A stretch of 64,000 nt of DNA from Chryseobacterium sediminis (GCF_008386505.1 NZ_VUNZ01000003.1:531783-595782), one strand, 5' to 3'. Numbered from the stretch's first letter, positions 6,469-15,781 are shown. Program-made: numbers and translations. The notes: a model not told the origin generated them from the letters alone.

Positions 6469-9344
6469 AGGAAAGGGGTATTTTTTATGGTTATTCTGAC
6501 AATAGTTCCCTGTAAATCGGGGTTTATATTGTTTTTATCGGTGATTTCTGTAGAAATAGATGTTCCATATAGTTCATTGATGGCGGAAATTCTTCCGGCG
6601 GTAATTTTCAGTCCCATAGATTTATAATCATCCGGTCTGCTGTCAAATTCGCGGGCTTTTTCAAATCCTACGCCGTTGTCTTCCACAATACATATGATGG
6701 AGTCTTCACTACGGCTACAGGATATCCTTAGAATTCCTCCTGTTTTCAGATACCTCAATCCATGACTGATAGAATTTTCAGTATAAGTCTGAAGAAGCAT
6801 GGTCGGGATTTTTAATTGTTCCAATCCGAGCTCTACAAAAATTTCATAGCTGAAGTGATTTTTGAAACGCATCTGCTCCAGTTCAATATAAGTTTTCAGC
6901 ATAGACATTTCTTTCTCAATTGTATTCCAGTGTTCTTTGGAGTGGGTGAGGGTCTTTCGTATCAGGTCTGAAAAAGCGGCCATGTAATAATTGGCATTCA
7001 GTTCATCTTCTTTGCCATAATAATTCTGGATGGCATTCAGAACATTAAAGATAAAATGAGGATTAATCTGAGCGCGGAGAGCCTGCATTTCCAGCTCTGC
7101 AATCATTTTTTTTCTTTCCGTTTTCTCCGCTTCTTTTTTACGGATAATATTGACACGATGCCTGTATATTAAGATTATAAAGACCAATAATAACAGTAAT
7201 ATACCTCCCATAAACCAAAGTTCTTCCCAAAATGGAGGTTTTACAACAATGGCCAGAACAGCCGGTGTTGTATTCCAGCTATTGTTTTTACCAGATGCCC
7301 AAATGTTGAGAAGATAATTGCCTGGCTTTAAGGCTCCCAGAGTTAAGGTGCTTTCTTCTGTAATTACGGTGTCATTTTCAGCCCCAGACAGAAGATATTT
7401 ATACTTGATATCTTTTTCGTCCAGATAAGAAATTGCCGTATAGATGATTTGAGCATTATTCTGATTATAATTCAGACTTATTTTCTGCGGATAATAAACC
7501 GTGCTGTCTTTAAGAGAAGCCTTTAGAAAATATACTTTGTAAGGTTGGCTTTTGCTGACCTGATCCTGGCTGATGACAATAATTCCTTTTGACGTAGCTA
7601 GAAAAGCTTTTCCTTCACTGAATGTAACATTGTTGATCATATGACTCGGAACTCCATCAGCAGCGGAGAAATGATAAACAGAAAAGTGCATATCATCATC
7701 AAAGGTGATTCGGGATAATCCTTTATCTGTATTTACCCATAGTCTTTCTTTCTCATCTACATAGGCCTTCTCACAAATATTACTGATTAAGCCATTGGTT
7801 TTATTCAGCTTAATGATTCTTTGTCCGTCACGAATAAAAATACCATCAGAGTGAGTACTAATGACAAGTCTTCCTTTCAGAAAATTGAGTGAGGTGATAC
7901 GATTTTTTCCTAAAGACGGATCCTGAATGAATTTTTTTTTAGCCGGATTGTAGTAAAATAGTCCCTGTACTGTACCAAGCCAGTAGGTTCCCTTTGTATC
8001 AATTGCTGTTGCAGGAGCTGCAATAGAAGTAATCAATTCTGGGAGTTGACTGAAAGTTTCTTTCTTGAGATCATAGATAAGATGATTCCTCTTTTCCGTA
8101 CTGGTTTGGCTTAACAGTACAGTATTATTTTTGATTGATGCTGATTTTTGGGAGAATTCCAGAAGTTTTGTGTATCTATTTCCGGTCAGGCTGCATTTGA
8201 ATAATCCTCTGTCAGTTCCTGCGAAGAAAGTATCATCATCAATAGGTAAAATATACTTTAGTCTGTTCCATTGTCCGTCTCCCAGTGTATATAAAGGTTT
8301 GAAACGATTCTTTTCTCCTATCATAATCGCACTGTTGCTGTATCCCGCCAGAAGCTTTCCTCCGGGCAAATATTTTACAACTAAAACATTATTATCTGTA
8401 AGACCGTCATCTGTAGTATAGACCAGCGTTTTATTTGCGGGCTGCATGTATACCCCTTCATTGGTAGGATACCAGCTATTACCCTGTTTATCTATAAAAC
8501 TGCTATAGCTTACAATGCCTTTCATTGCAATATAATGGGGCCTTTGGTCTGCAATCTCATTAGGGTCATATTCCAGAATTCCGCTTGTGGTACAACACCA
8601 TATTTTATCATTTTTGCCTATCGTAAGATCAAGAATATTGCTGGGCATTTCAATTTTTTTAATCAGAGGCTTATCTTCTTTAAATATAATATCGTAGAGA
8701 ATATTATAATACCTTACATACAGATGTCCGTTCAGATAAAAACAGGCTCTTACAGCTTTTTCCTTAAATACATATGCTGTCTTTATTCCAGAATGCGTTT
8801 TTTTTATAATCTTTTTGGTGGAAACATAAAAGTCCTGACCCTGATCTTTGAAATGATAATTAGGAGATTGTGAGATGGTATCTTTGGGGTTGAAAATACT
8901 TTTTTTGCCTATGAGATATTTTTTGTGCTGATCAGAATACAGATCCCATCTCGGGGTAATATCGTAAAACCCGATTCTTCTTTTCTCCATGAAGCGACAA
9001 AGATTGTCATTCTGTACAGAATATACTTTTCCGTTATAAATATAGGTAGGACTTCCATTATAAGTGCTTACCCATAAACGCTGCCAGGGATCTTCCCATG
9101 CCTGAAAGGTTTCATTATCAGGAAGCCCGTGATTGCTGGTAATGGTCTCAAAATGATGCCCGTCAAACCTCGATATTCCCCAGCTGGTACAGAACCAGAT
9201 AAACCCTTTACTGTCCTGATACACTGAGTAAACCGTATTGCTGGGCAGTCCGTCACTAAGCGTATAATGTCGCAGCTGGGGTTTCTGGCCGTACATCAGC
9301 AGGCTTTGAAACAAAAAGAATAATATGAGGGAGTAATGATACAT
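6465..9344 (-). CDS. Beta-propeller sensor histidine kinase (LytS/YehU type kinase core)
   Basis: About 959 aa starting from the ATG at 9344, chosen because a signal peptide follows directly (hydrophobic Leu/Phe run ending MYGQ); the frame is open to 9425. Periplasmic two-component propeller repeats run through the first 600 residues (HYTLSDGLPSNTVYSVYQD, KGFIWFCTSWGISRFDG, then repeats with LWVSTYNG, YWLGTVQGLFYYN and LWVNTDKGLSRI), then a Y_Y_Y domain, one transmembrane helix near residue 700, and a His_kinase core with the phospho-acceptor in QINPHFIFN (about H763) and an HATPase (NSISHGLRYL, DNGVGF). It signals to the LytTR regulator. The stimulus is unknown; related proteins in gut Bacteroides sense glycans, but no glycan genes lie here. 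Confidence 0.92.
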   Translation of the reverse strand: MYHYSLILFFLFQSLLMYGQKPQLRHYTLSDGLPSNTVYSVYQDSKGFIWFCTSWGISRFDGHHFETITSNHGLPDNETFQAWEDPWQRLWVSTYNGSPTYIYNGKVYSVQNDNLCRFMEKRRIGFYDITPRWDLYSDQHKKYLIGKKSIFNPKDTISQSPNYHFKDQGQDFYVSTKKIIKKTHSGIKTAYVFKEKAVRACFYLNGHLYVRYYNILYDIIFKEDKPLIKKIEMPSNILDLTIGKNDKIWCCTTSGILEYDPNEIADQRPHYIAMKGIVSYSSFIDKQGNSWYPTNEGVYMQPANKTLVYTTDDGLTDNNVLVVKYLPGGKLLAGYSNSAIMIGEKNRFKPLYTLGDGQWNRLKYILPIDDDTFFAGTDRGLFKCSLTGNRYTKLLEFSQKSASIKNNTVLLSQTSTEKRNHLIYDLKKETFSQLPELITSIAAPATAIDTKGTYWLGTVQGLFYYNPAKKKFIQDPSLGKNRITSLNFLKGRLVISTHSDGIFIRDGQRIIKLNKTNGLISNICEKAYVDEKERLWVNTDKGLSRITFDDDMHFSVYHFSAADGVPSHMINNVTFSEGKAFLATSKGIIVISQDQVSKSQPYKVYFLKASLKDSTVYYPQKISLNYNQNNAQIIYTAISYLDEKDIKYKYLLSGAENDTVITEESTLTLGALKPGNYLLNIWASGKNNSWNTTPAVLAIVVKPPFWEELWFMGGILLLLLVFIILIYRHRVNIIRKKEAEKTERKKMIAELEMQALRAQINPHFIFNVLNAIQNYYGKEDELNANYYMAAFSDLIRKTLTHSKEHWNTIEKEMSMLKTYIELEQMRFKNHFSYEIFVELGLEQLKIPTMLLQTYTENSISHGLRYLKTGGILRISCSRSEDSIICIVEDNGVGFEKAREFDSRPDDYKSMGLKITAGRISAINELYGTSISTEITDKNNINPDLQGTIVRITIKNTPFL

Positions 9345-9570
9345 AGTTTTCAGGCTAATATAGAAAATTCCCCAGAATGAGAAATGCTTCAAAAAGTTGT
9401 ATTTCCAGCTTTTCTGCTCATTCAAAGTATCGAAATACTCATCTGGGTTTTTTTTCTGCTCACTTGCTCATTAGTCCTTTTTTTTTCCTTAAAAAAGAAA
9501 CAACTTGTACCTGTTTATCGGTAACGGCGTCCCGTGATAACAAAGAACGCCATCACAAAAATATTACCTT

Positions 9571-10443
9571 ATGAAAAAAACTCTAACAGAGATCTTTAGA
9601 TCATCAGAATCATTTTTAAGCTTAGGGAAAACAGGAGCCCTTCTTATTGCTGTACTTTTTTCTGGCGAAACATTTAAGGCACAGAAGATAATAGATCCTT
9701 TTCCTTATACCTATGATATTGTTGTAAAAAGACAAGATTCATTTTGGAAGGAAGTCTCTGGCCATGTACATTCTGATGCTTTGCTGGAAATGAAAATTGG
9801 GCCAAATGCGCTTCAGAAAAATTTTATTAAGGATGTTGAAATAGCGTCTCAAACTTATAGTTTTCCATTGGTTGCAACACTTCCAGGTGCTCCGCCAATT
9901 ACACAGACTTTTAAAATTCATTTTCCTTCACCAGGGTTAACAAGCCTTTATTATCCCATTCCAACTGCAGTGGGAGGATCCACTACGATTATTCCCGGAT
10001 GCTGGACACCTGAGATGGATCGCGGGCTATACCATGACACGGGTACTACTACAAGTTATGGGTATGGGGTAACTCTTACCCGTACTGCTTCTGCAGAATA
10101 TATTCTTCAGTGTACTCAATTCAGTTGTTATATATGCCAGCCATGTCCACCTGTAATTCCAACTTTTAGTAAATCAAACTCAGCCCAACAGAACAAAACG
10201 AAACTCTATCCAAACCCAAGCAGTGGATTCTCAGAGCTTGAGTACACCGCTTCAGGAAAAGAGACCATTACTGTAATGGTTACAGATATTGCAGGCAAAA
10301 CATTGTATGGATATAAGACTGATATTGAAGCAGGGGTTAATAAACTGCCAATAGATCTCCAAAAAGGAGTATCAGGAACCTATTATGTGAATTGGCGTTC
10401 CAGTAACGGAAATGCAGGATCATTACCAATCATAAAAAAATAA
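9571..10443 (+). CDS. T9SS type A sorting-domain secreted protein
   Basis: 290 aa. A long N-terminal region with a hydrophobic segment (about residues 22-36, ending FKAQ) serves as signal peptide. The C-terminal 75-80 residues are a type A sorting domain: KLYPNPSSGFSELEY, TVMVTDIAGKTLY, NKLPIDLQKGVSGTYYVNW. The protein is therefore exported by the type IX secretion system to the surface or medium. The middle part has no domain I recognise; it contains a Cys cluster (TQFSCYICQPCPP near residue 190) followed by a Ser/Asn/Gln linker. Standing alone between the propeller kinase (divergent) and a bidirectional terminator. Confidence 0.85.
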   Translation: MKKTLTEIFRSSESFLSLGKTGALLIAVLFSGETFKAQKIIDPFPYTYDIVVKRQDSFWKEVSGHVHSDALLEMKIGPNALQKNFIKDVEIASQTYSFPLVATLPGAPPITQTFKIHFPSPGLTSLYYPIPTAVGGSTTIIPGCWTPEMDRGLYHDTGTTTSYGYGVTLTRTASAEYILQCTQFSCYICQPCPPVIPTFSKSNSAQQNKTKLYPNPSSGFSELEYTASGKETITVMVTDIAGKTLYGYKTDIEAGVNKLPIDLQKGVSGTYYVNWRSSNGNAGSLPIIKK

Positions 10444-10473
10444 TTTTTGCGGGTAAAAACTAATATTGATGAA

Positions 10474-10499
10474 AAAAAGCGCACCTTGGTGCGCTTTTT
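10474..10499. terminator. Bidirectional terminator
   Basis: Perfect inverted repeat AAAAAGCGCACC / GGTGCGCTTTTT with a TT loop. The A and T flanks let it work for the T9SS gene on plus and the hydrolase on minus. Confidence 0.85.
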
Positions 10500-10528
10500 A
10501 TTTTTGATATTTTAGATGGAAGCTGAGT

Positions 10529-11272
10529 TTATTTCAGAATTTCCTTTAGGAACATAAGGGTGTGATTCCATGCTCTTTTAGCCATAGTTTCATTATAATC
10601 CGGAGATTTCGGATCTGTAAAGGTGTGTTTTGAATGAGCGTAGGTGATGATCTGCCAGTCGGCATTTCCTTCATTCATTTCTTTGATGAGGTTATTGTAA
10701 TCATCAGGAGTGACACTTTTATCATCTGCCGGATTTTCAACCAGAATTTTAGCACTTAATGTTTCATTTTTTCTGCTCTGATCTCTGGCCAGACTTCCGT
10801 GGATAGAAACCACTCCGGCAACAGGCAAATGACCTCTTGCAGATTCTAATGCTCCGGTACCTCCGAAACAATATCCAATTACAGCTGTTTTATCAGAAAT
10901 TGCTCCGTTTTTCTTCAGCTGTTCCAACGCCAGTGAAATTCTTTTCTGGTATTCCTGATAATTCTGTTTGTAATATCCTGAACTTTTAGCAGCGGATTCA
11001 TTGTCAGCAGGAATCTTTCCTTCACCATAAATATCAGCGATGAAGGCAATGTAACCCTGTTTTTCAAGCTCTAAAGCTGCTGTTTTAGCTTCTTCATCAA
11101 TTCCTTTCCAGGCTGGCAGAATCAAAACTCCCGGAAGTTTTTTTCCTGCGTTGGAAGTGATAAGACCATTTAGTTTCTGTGAACCGTCCTGATAGGAAAC
11201 AGGTTTAAGTTTCTGGCTGAAAAGGGTTCCTGAAGCCATAATCATTGTGGTTAATAAGATAGAACGTATCAT
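10529..11272 (-). CDS. Secreted dienelactone hydrolase family protein
   Basis: About 247 aa from the ATG at 11272, where a signal peptide begins (IRSILLTTMIMASGTLFSQ); the longer frame to 11353 adds an improbable leader. Alpha/beta-hydrolase fold with the DLH-type Cys nucleophile in GYCFGG, an Asp in NPADDKSVT and His in YAHSKHTFTDP near the C-terminus. Substrate unknown; the family hydrolyses lactones or esters. The export signal is unusual relative to cytosolic dienelactone hydrolases but common in Bacteroidota. Confidence 0.87.
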   Translation of the reverse strand: MIRSILLTTMIMASGTLFSQKLKPVSYQDGSQKLNGLITSNAGKKLPGVLILPAWKGIDEEAKTAALELEKQGYIAFIADIYGEGKIPADNESAAKSSGYYKQNYQEYQKRISLALEQLKKNGAISDKTAVIGYCFGGTGALESARGHLPVAGVVSIHGSLARDQSRKNETLSAKILVENPADDKSVTPDDYNNLIKEMNEGNADWQIITYAHSKHTFTDPKSPDYNETMAKRAWNHTLMFLKEILK

Positions 11273-11424
11273 AATTAATTGTTTGTGAATGAGTGGATGG
11301 TAAGATAGATTAAAAGTAAGAAAATATTTAAAAGAGTTCAGCGTCAGCTTCAAATTTCTTCAATTCCTTTATTAAATCAATATCTGAAAAAGGGATAGAG
11401 CAGTTTCTTAATCTCTGTCTTTCT

Positions 11425-11856
11425 TTACTCTGGCCTGTAAAACTGATACTGCCCGTTTTCATAATAAGCATTAATATGCTGAAGTCCATTGGTCAGAATG
11501 ATTTCTCTGGCTCCGATAATAGAATTGTACCTTGCTGTCTGTTCAAATGTTTTTTCCGTTAATTTGATCTGTGGAGCTTTGCATTCGATCAGAATTACAG
11601 GCTCTGTTTTCTCAGTAACCAGAAGGTCAATACGTTTTGTTAGCCCATTCAGGACAATCTTTTTTTCAGTGATCAGGGCTGATGTAGAATAGGATTTTAC
11701 AGTAAGGTAATAATGTATCCAGTGCTGTCTTACCCATTCCTCAGGAGTGAGCAGAAGATAAGTTTTACGAACCAAATCATAAATAAAAAACTTATCTTTG
11801 TCTTTCTTGAATTTAAAATCAAAAGTTTCCTGAAAATTCAGTTTTGGAAGTTCCAT
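11425..11856 (-). CDS. HsdR N-terminal (PD-D/ExK) domain protein, stand-alone
   Basis: 143 aa from the ATG at 11856. The domain resembles the nuclease part of type I restriction subunit R: a WVRQHWIHYYL helix, RIDLLV with the acidic residue, and VILIECKAP, which gives the D...ExK nuclease core. It lacks helicase and specificity parts, and no methylase is nearby, so it is not a restriction system by itself. Stand-alone copies next to holA are found across Flavobacteriia as housekeeping genes. Divergent from holA with seven bases between the two start codons. Confidence 0.8.
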   Translation of the reverse strand: MELPKLNFQETFDFKFKKDKDKFFIYDLVRKTYLLLTPEEWVRQHWIHYYLTVKSYSTSALITEKKIVLNGLTKRIDLLVTEKTEPVILIECKAPQIKLTEKTFEQTARYNSIIGAREIILTNGLQHINAYYENGQYQFYRPE

Positions 11857-11863
11857 TAATAAG

Positions 11864-12901
11864 ATGAAAGAATTAGATTTAATCCTCAAAAATATTAAAA
11901 ATAAAGAAGTTTTACCTATTTATTTTTTCCACGGAGAAGAAGCTTACTTTATTGATGTCGCTGTAAAAGCCCTTGAAAATAACTTTTTGGAAGAAGATGA
12001 AAAAGCTTTCAACCAAACAGTTACCTACGGAAAAGATACTTCTTATCAAGAAGTTCTTTCTTTGGCAAGGCAGTTTCCGATGATGGGAGACAAGCAGGTG
12101 ATTATCGTGAAAGAAGCTCAGGATTTGCGATTTAATGAAGAGGAAAACAGAATTCTGGAATCTTATGTAGAAAACCCTGTTCCTTCTACAGTATTGGTTT
12201 TTGCTCACAAACACAAGAAGCTGGACAGCCGAAAAAAGGCCGCTAAAGCTTTAGATAAAGCCAAAGCTCTTTTTCTGAGTGAATCTGTAAAGGAAAGCAA
12301 TCTTCCTAAATGGATTTCAGATGAATGTACGAAACTTAAAATCAATACAGCACCAAATATTTCCCATCTTCTGGCAGAATATCTTGGTAATGACCTGTCA
12401 AGAATTGTCAATGAACTCAACAAATTAAAGATCATTCTTAAAGAAGGAGAAATCCTTGACGGGACTATTGTTGAAAACCATATCGGAATCAGTAAAGAAT
12501 ATAACATTTTTGAACTTCAAAAAGCTTTGGGGACCAAAAATGCCAATACTGCTTTTAAAATTGCCCATTTTATGGGAAAGAATCCGAAAAACAATCCTTT
12601 TGTAATGATGCTGGCAAGCCTTTACAATTACTTTTCAAACGTTATTATCTATCAAACGATGGCTGGGCAGTCTCCACAGACCATTGCATCCCAGATGGGG
12701 GTAAATCCTTATTTTATAAAAGACTACGCAGAAAGTGCAAGACTTTATCCTTTGAAACATGCTACAAGAGTCATTTCTATTTTGCGGGAATTCGATATGA
12801 AAGGAAAAGGGCTGGGTGCTGTGAATATGGGAGAAGCGGAACTGATCAGAGAGCTGGTTTATAAAATTATCAATGTAGATAAGATCAAGATGAAAGTGTA
12901 G
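11864..12901 (+). CDS. holA: DNA polymerase III subunit delta
   Basis: 345 aa, the normal length for HolA. Clamp-loader delta subunit: opens the beta sliding clamp. The N-terminal motif YFFHGEEAYFIDVAV and the LVFAHKHKKLDSRKKAAKAL segment are typical, and the C-terminal helical domain has FELQKALGTKN and GLGAVNMGEAELIRELVYKII. The start overlaps the control region of the divergent nuclease gene. Confidence 0.93.
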   Translation: MKELDLILKNIKNKEVLPIYFFHGEEAYFIDVAVKALENNFLEEDEKAFNQTVTYGKDTSYQEVLSLARQFPMMGDKQVIIVKEAQDLRFNEEENRILESYVENPVPSTVLVFAHKHKKLDSRKKAAKALDKAKALFLSESVKESNLPKWISDECTKLKINTAPNISHLLAEYLGNDLSRIVNELNKLKIILKEGEILDGTIVENHIGISKEYNIFELQKALGTKNANTAFKIAHFMGKNPKNNPFVMMLASLYNYFSNVIIYQTMAGQSPQTIASQMGVNPYFIKDYAESARLYPLKHATRVISILREFDMKGKGLGAVNMGEAELIRELVYKIINVDKIKMKV

Positions 12902-13013
12902 ACGGGATGCGTGATGCGTGGTAATGAGTTTCGTGATTCGAGATAACGAGATGAGTTTGCGATACTTGATGTGGGAATGAAAATAAAATTTTTAATTTTC
13001 ATATTAAACATCG

Positions 13014-13068
13014 ACCCCTGTAACCCGAACCCCGAACCCCGCAACTCGAATCCCGAATCCAGAACCCA
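13014..13068 (+). repeat. Degenerate CCCGAA repeat tract in the holA-trxB gap
   Basis: A C-rich tract with six to seven imperfect copies of (A)ACCCCGA / ACCCGAA. It lies in a 296-base gap that otherwise holds G-rich text with GATTCGAGA and CGTGAT words. The composition differs sharply from the AT-rich neighbourhood. No gene in the gap. Confidence 0.6.
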
Positions 13069-13197
13069 AAAACAACTCCTATCGAAATTCAACATATCAG
13101 ATATTGACAAGTATCATTAAAATAACTTTAAGGAGAAATTAAAAATTCCGAAATTAGCAGTCTTAATTCAAATTAAATCTTTTCGAACAAGTAAATT

Positions 13198-14139
13198 ATG
13201 GAGCAAAACATTTTAGATTGTGTGATCGTTGGATCTGGGCCTTCTGGCTTCACCGCTGCTATCTATGCAGCAAGAGCAGACCTTAAACCTGAATTGTATA
13301 CAGGTTTGGAGCCAGGCGGACAATTAACTACAACCACAGAAGTGGATAACTTTCCGGGGTATCCAGCTGGGATTACAGGTCCTGAAATGATGATGGATCT
13401 GCAAAAACAGGCAGAAAGATTTGATACCAAAGTTCATTATGAAATGATCACTAAAGCTGAATTCTCTAAAGAAGTTGGCGGTGTTCACAAATTATATGCA
13501 GGAAACAAAGAGATTTTGGCAAAAACAGTAATTATCTCTACAGGAGCTACTGCAAAGTATTTAGGTCTTGATGATGAAAAAAAATATGCAGGAGGTGGTG
13601 TTTCAGCTTGTGCTACGTGTGACGGATTCTTCTACAGAGGAAAAGATGTTGTAGTAGTAGGAGCAGGAGATACAGCTGCCGAAGAAGCTACTTATCTTGC
13701 AAAATTATGTAAGAAAGTAACTTTATTGGTAAGAAAAGACGTTTTCAGAGCTTCAAAAGCAATGGTTCACAGAGTGGAAAGTACTCCAAATATTGAAGTG
13801 AAATTCCACCATGAATTAATCGGGATTGAAGGTGAAAACAGCCTGGTAGAAAGAGCGGTAATCATCAACAACCAGACTCAGGAGAAATCTACAGTAGATG
13901 TTGAAGGAATCTTTATTGCAATTGGTCACAAACCGAATACTGATATCTTCGCAGGCCAGATAGATCTTGATGAAAACGGATATATCTTAACAGAAAAAGG
14001 TTCTTCAAGAACAAATCTTCCGGGAGTATTTGCTGCAGGAGACGTTCAGGATCATATCTACAGACAGGCTATTACAGCTGCAGGAAGCGGATGTATGTCT
14101 GCAATGGATGCTGAAAAATATTTAGCTGAATTACACTAA
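13198..14139 (+). CDS. trxB: Thioredoxin-disulfide reductase
   Basis: 313 aa NADPH- and FAD-dependent enzyme that keeps thioredoxin reduced. FAD-binding GSGPSGFTAAIYAARA at the N-terminus; redox pair CATC (Cys138 and Cys141); NADPH-binding VVVVGAGDTAAEEATYLA right after; C-terminal GVFAAGDVQDHIYRQAITAAGSGCMSA is the second FAD motif. All signature residues are intact. A strong terminator follows. Confidence 0.97.
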   Translation: MEQNILDCVIVGSGPSGFTAAIYAARADLKPELYTGLEPGGQLTTTTEVDNFPGYPAGITGPEMMMDLQKQAERFDTKVHYEMITKAEFSKEVGGVHKLYAGNKEILAKTVIISTGATAKYLGLDDEKKYAGGGVSACATCDGFFYRGKDVVVVGAGDTAAEEATYLAKLCKKVTLLVRKDVFRASKAMVHRVESTPNIEVKFHHELIGIEGENSLVERAVIINNQTQEKSTVDVEGIFIAIGHKPNTDIFAGQIDLDENGYILTEKGSSRTNLPGVFAAGDVQDHIYRQAITAAGSGCMSAMDAEKYLAELH

Positions 14140-14161
14140 TCGTATTCAGTTTATACAATAC

Positions 14162-14189
14162 AAAGCGTGCCTTATGGGTGCGCTTTTTT
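14162..14189 (+). terminator. Terminator of trxB
   Basis: AAAGCGTGCC / GGTGCGCTTT stem with one wobble pair, then a run of six T. Confidence 0.8.
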
Positions 14190-14213
14190 GTTCTTATATA
14201 CCTATTGTTGGGT

Positions 14214-14390
14214 AATCACAAAGATGCAAAGATTTTTCTACTTTATGTATGATTTTAAGTCGCAAGAATATTTCGGCTTCACTCAATATGAGATTTTCAG
14301 CAAAAAATATACGTTATCAATTTTATCGGAGATAAAATCTTTGTGTCTTATAACAGACTTTTTTAATATTACTTGCGCTTTTGTGTTTTC
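14214..14390. repeat. Non-coding inverted-repeat element (CACAAAGATGCAAAG family)
   Basis: The 340 bases between trxB and the next CDS hold no gene. They contain an imperfect inverted repeat: AAGATGCAAAGATTTT (14221-14236) and AAAATCTTTGTGTCTT (14334-14349) pair at 14 of 16 positions, with AATCACA and TTGCGCTTTTGTG at the outer flanks. Similar elements occur at 46650 and 47367. No transposase is encoded, so it looks like a short dispersed element. Confidence 0.55.
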
Positions 14391-14529
14391 CAACAAAAAT
14401 ATTTCTTCATATCAAATATCCAATGAGAAATTTATGAAATATCTGATAAAAACATTAATATATTTGTGAACAAGCAAAATGATTCCGTTTTGCATTCCAT
14501 TTATATAAACTAAAAAAAACGAATAAAAA

Positions 14530-14907
14530 ATGAAAAGAGTAACCGCTATTGGAGGCATCTTCTTTAAGTGTAAAGACCCTGAACAAGTAAACGAATGGTA
14601 CAAAACCCACCTCGGATTACCCACCAGTCCATACGGCGCTAAATTCGACTGGAAAGACGAAGAATCTGATAAAAAAGGATATACACTGTGGAGTCCTTTC
14701 AAAGAATCTACTCAGTACTTTGAGCCTTCATCAAAAGAATTTATGATCAACTACCATGTGGAGAATATTGAAGCATTGGTAGAAGAACTGAAAAAAGAAG
14801 GTGTAACTGTTCTGGATGAGGTTGCTACATATGAATATGGAAAGTTTGTACATATTCTTGATCCGGAAGGAAACAAAATAGAATTGTTTGAACCTGTTGG
14901 AGAGTAA
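14530..14907 (+). CDS. VOC (glyoxalase/bleomycin resistance) family protein
   Basis: 125 aa single VOC domain. Two beta-alpha-beta-beta-beta units are visible: RVTAIGGIFFKCKDPEQVNEWYKTHLGLP and the second half YHVENIEALVEELKKEG...ILDPEGNKIELFEP, the last being the usual metal-ligand Glu region. Exact activity cannot be assigned. Confidence 0.88.
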   Translation: MKRVTAIGGIFFKCKDPEQVNEWYKTHLGLPTSPYGAKFDWKDEESDKKGYTLWSPFKESTQYFEPSSKEFMINYHVENIEALVEELKKEGVTVLDEVATYEYGKFVHILDPEGNKIELFEPVGE

Positions 14908-15010
14908 AAGGTGAAGCAAGCGGAACAAACTAAAACATGGAATCTAAAGTATTTTAACGAAGCCGAGATTCCTGTGGAATGACAAACATTACAACTGAAG
15001 ACATACACAT

Positions 15011-15065
15011 TCCACTCCCTCGGAGGGGTGGCGAAAATTCAGAGAATTTTTGACGGGGTGGTTTT
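15011..15065 (+). repeat. Dispersed repeat remnant with AAAATTC hairpin
   Basis: CCCTCGGAGGGG followed by GAAAATTCAGAGAATTTTTG forms two small hairpins. Together with the text at 14958-14982 (a half copy of the GTCATTCTGA family) it makes this 263-base gap a repeat graveyard. Confidence 0.45.
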
Positions 15066-15089
15066 CCCTGCGCTCAAGTCTTTCCACAT

Positions 15090-15147
15090 TGTCATTCTGA
15101 CGAAGGAAGAATCTCAAACTTGAAGATTCTCTTTCGCCAGAATGACA
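15090..15147. repeat. Short hairpin repeat, GTCATTCTGA family (core copy)
   Basis: TGTCATTCTG ... AGAATCT and AGATTCT ... CAGAATGACA pair as inverted arms about 25 bases long around a small loop. This is the core of the longer elements at 34186 and 46470, but without their outer arms. Confidence 0.8.
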
Positions 15148-15170
15148 GTTTTACAATACTTTTGTAATTC

Positions 15171-15380
15171 CTAATCCAAAATGTAGATTTTCTTTTCTTT
15201 AAGATTGAATCCCAGTTTTTTACCCAGCCAATTGATGCTTGTCTTACCTTCATAAATAAGACCTTCCACAAAAGAGACTTTAGGTTTTTCAATGGTAGAA
15301 AAAGGGGTAGAGATAGAGCCAATATCGCCTTTATAAAACTTGGTTGTCAGATCTGGATTGAATTCGCTTTTCTTTTCCAT
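15171..15380 (-). CDS. Small hypothetical protein (69 aa)
   Basis: Starts at the ATG at 15380 (a GTG lies one codon upstream). The peptide is Lys-rich, with a hydrophilic N-terminus and EGKTSINWLGKKLGFNLKEKKIYILD at the end. No family recognised. A second frame overlapping at 15092-15322 reads through the repeat and is judged a shadow. Medium doubt remains whether this is a real gene. Confidence 0.45.
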   Translation of the reverse strand: MEKKSEFNPDLTTKFYKGDIGSISTPFSTIEKPKVSFVEGLIYEGKTSINWLGKKLGFNLKEKKIYILD

Positions 15381-15491
15381 CACTGCAGGTTTTCCTTTTT
15401 GATATCCTCGCTAAGTACAGATCGTTCATGAGAATAAATATCTTCATACTTAAAGTAAAATTCCTACATTTAGCAACTAATCAAAAAGAAT

Positions 15492-15704
15492 ATGGAAACA
15501 AAAGTCATCAAAATAACACACGTTACCGGAACCTACATCATTGATGCTCCCCATGGAAAGCTAAATGACCTGAAAACCCAGCTGGACAAGTGCCTGAACG
15601 ATGAGCAGGGTGCTATTGTGATAAAGGGAGAAGATGGAGATCAGTTTGTATACCCGTCTGATCTTTTAAAAAATAGCTTCATTGCAATCATAGATAGGGA
15701 ATAG
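15492..15704 (+). CDS. Small hypothetical protein (70 aa)
   Basis: ATG start with an A-rich leader. The protein is mixed alpha/beta looking: a beta strand pair TKVIKITHVTGTYIIDAP, a Lys-rich helix LNDLKTQLDKCL, then AIVIKGEDGDQFVYPSDLLKNSFIAI. Codon pattern is like real genes in the window. It resembles the short cytosolic conserved proteins of flavobacteria without known function. Confidence 0.6.
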   Translation: METKVIKITHVTGTYIIDAPHGKLNDLKTQLDKCLNDEQGAIVIKGEDGDQFVYPSDLLKNSFIAIIDRE

Positions 15705-15781
15705 GTGGTGTGTTCATGAAAAATAATTCCCCTGATTCCTAGTCTATTATTAAGTTTTGTTAAAATTTGTGTGGCAAAAGT

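Noticed and set aside
8131..8873. Two plus-strand ORFs opposite the propeller kinase
   Set aside because: Antisense frames in a gene with clear propeller repeats; no family match by eye.
11425..11856. Restriction-modification system
   Set aside because: Only a stand-alone HsdR N-terminal domain; no methylase, specificity or helicase parts beside it.
13014..13068. CRISPR array
   Set aside because: The units are six to seven bases with no spacers; no cas gene is near.
14167..14469. 100 aa ORF over the trxB terminator and the inverted-repeat element
   Set aside because: Starts inside the terminator stem and covers non-coding inverted arms.
15092..15322. Minus-strand ORF of 76 aa next to the 15171 ORF
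   Set aside because: Runs through the hairpin repeat and overlaps the better ORF; its peptide has no family look.
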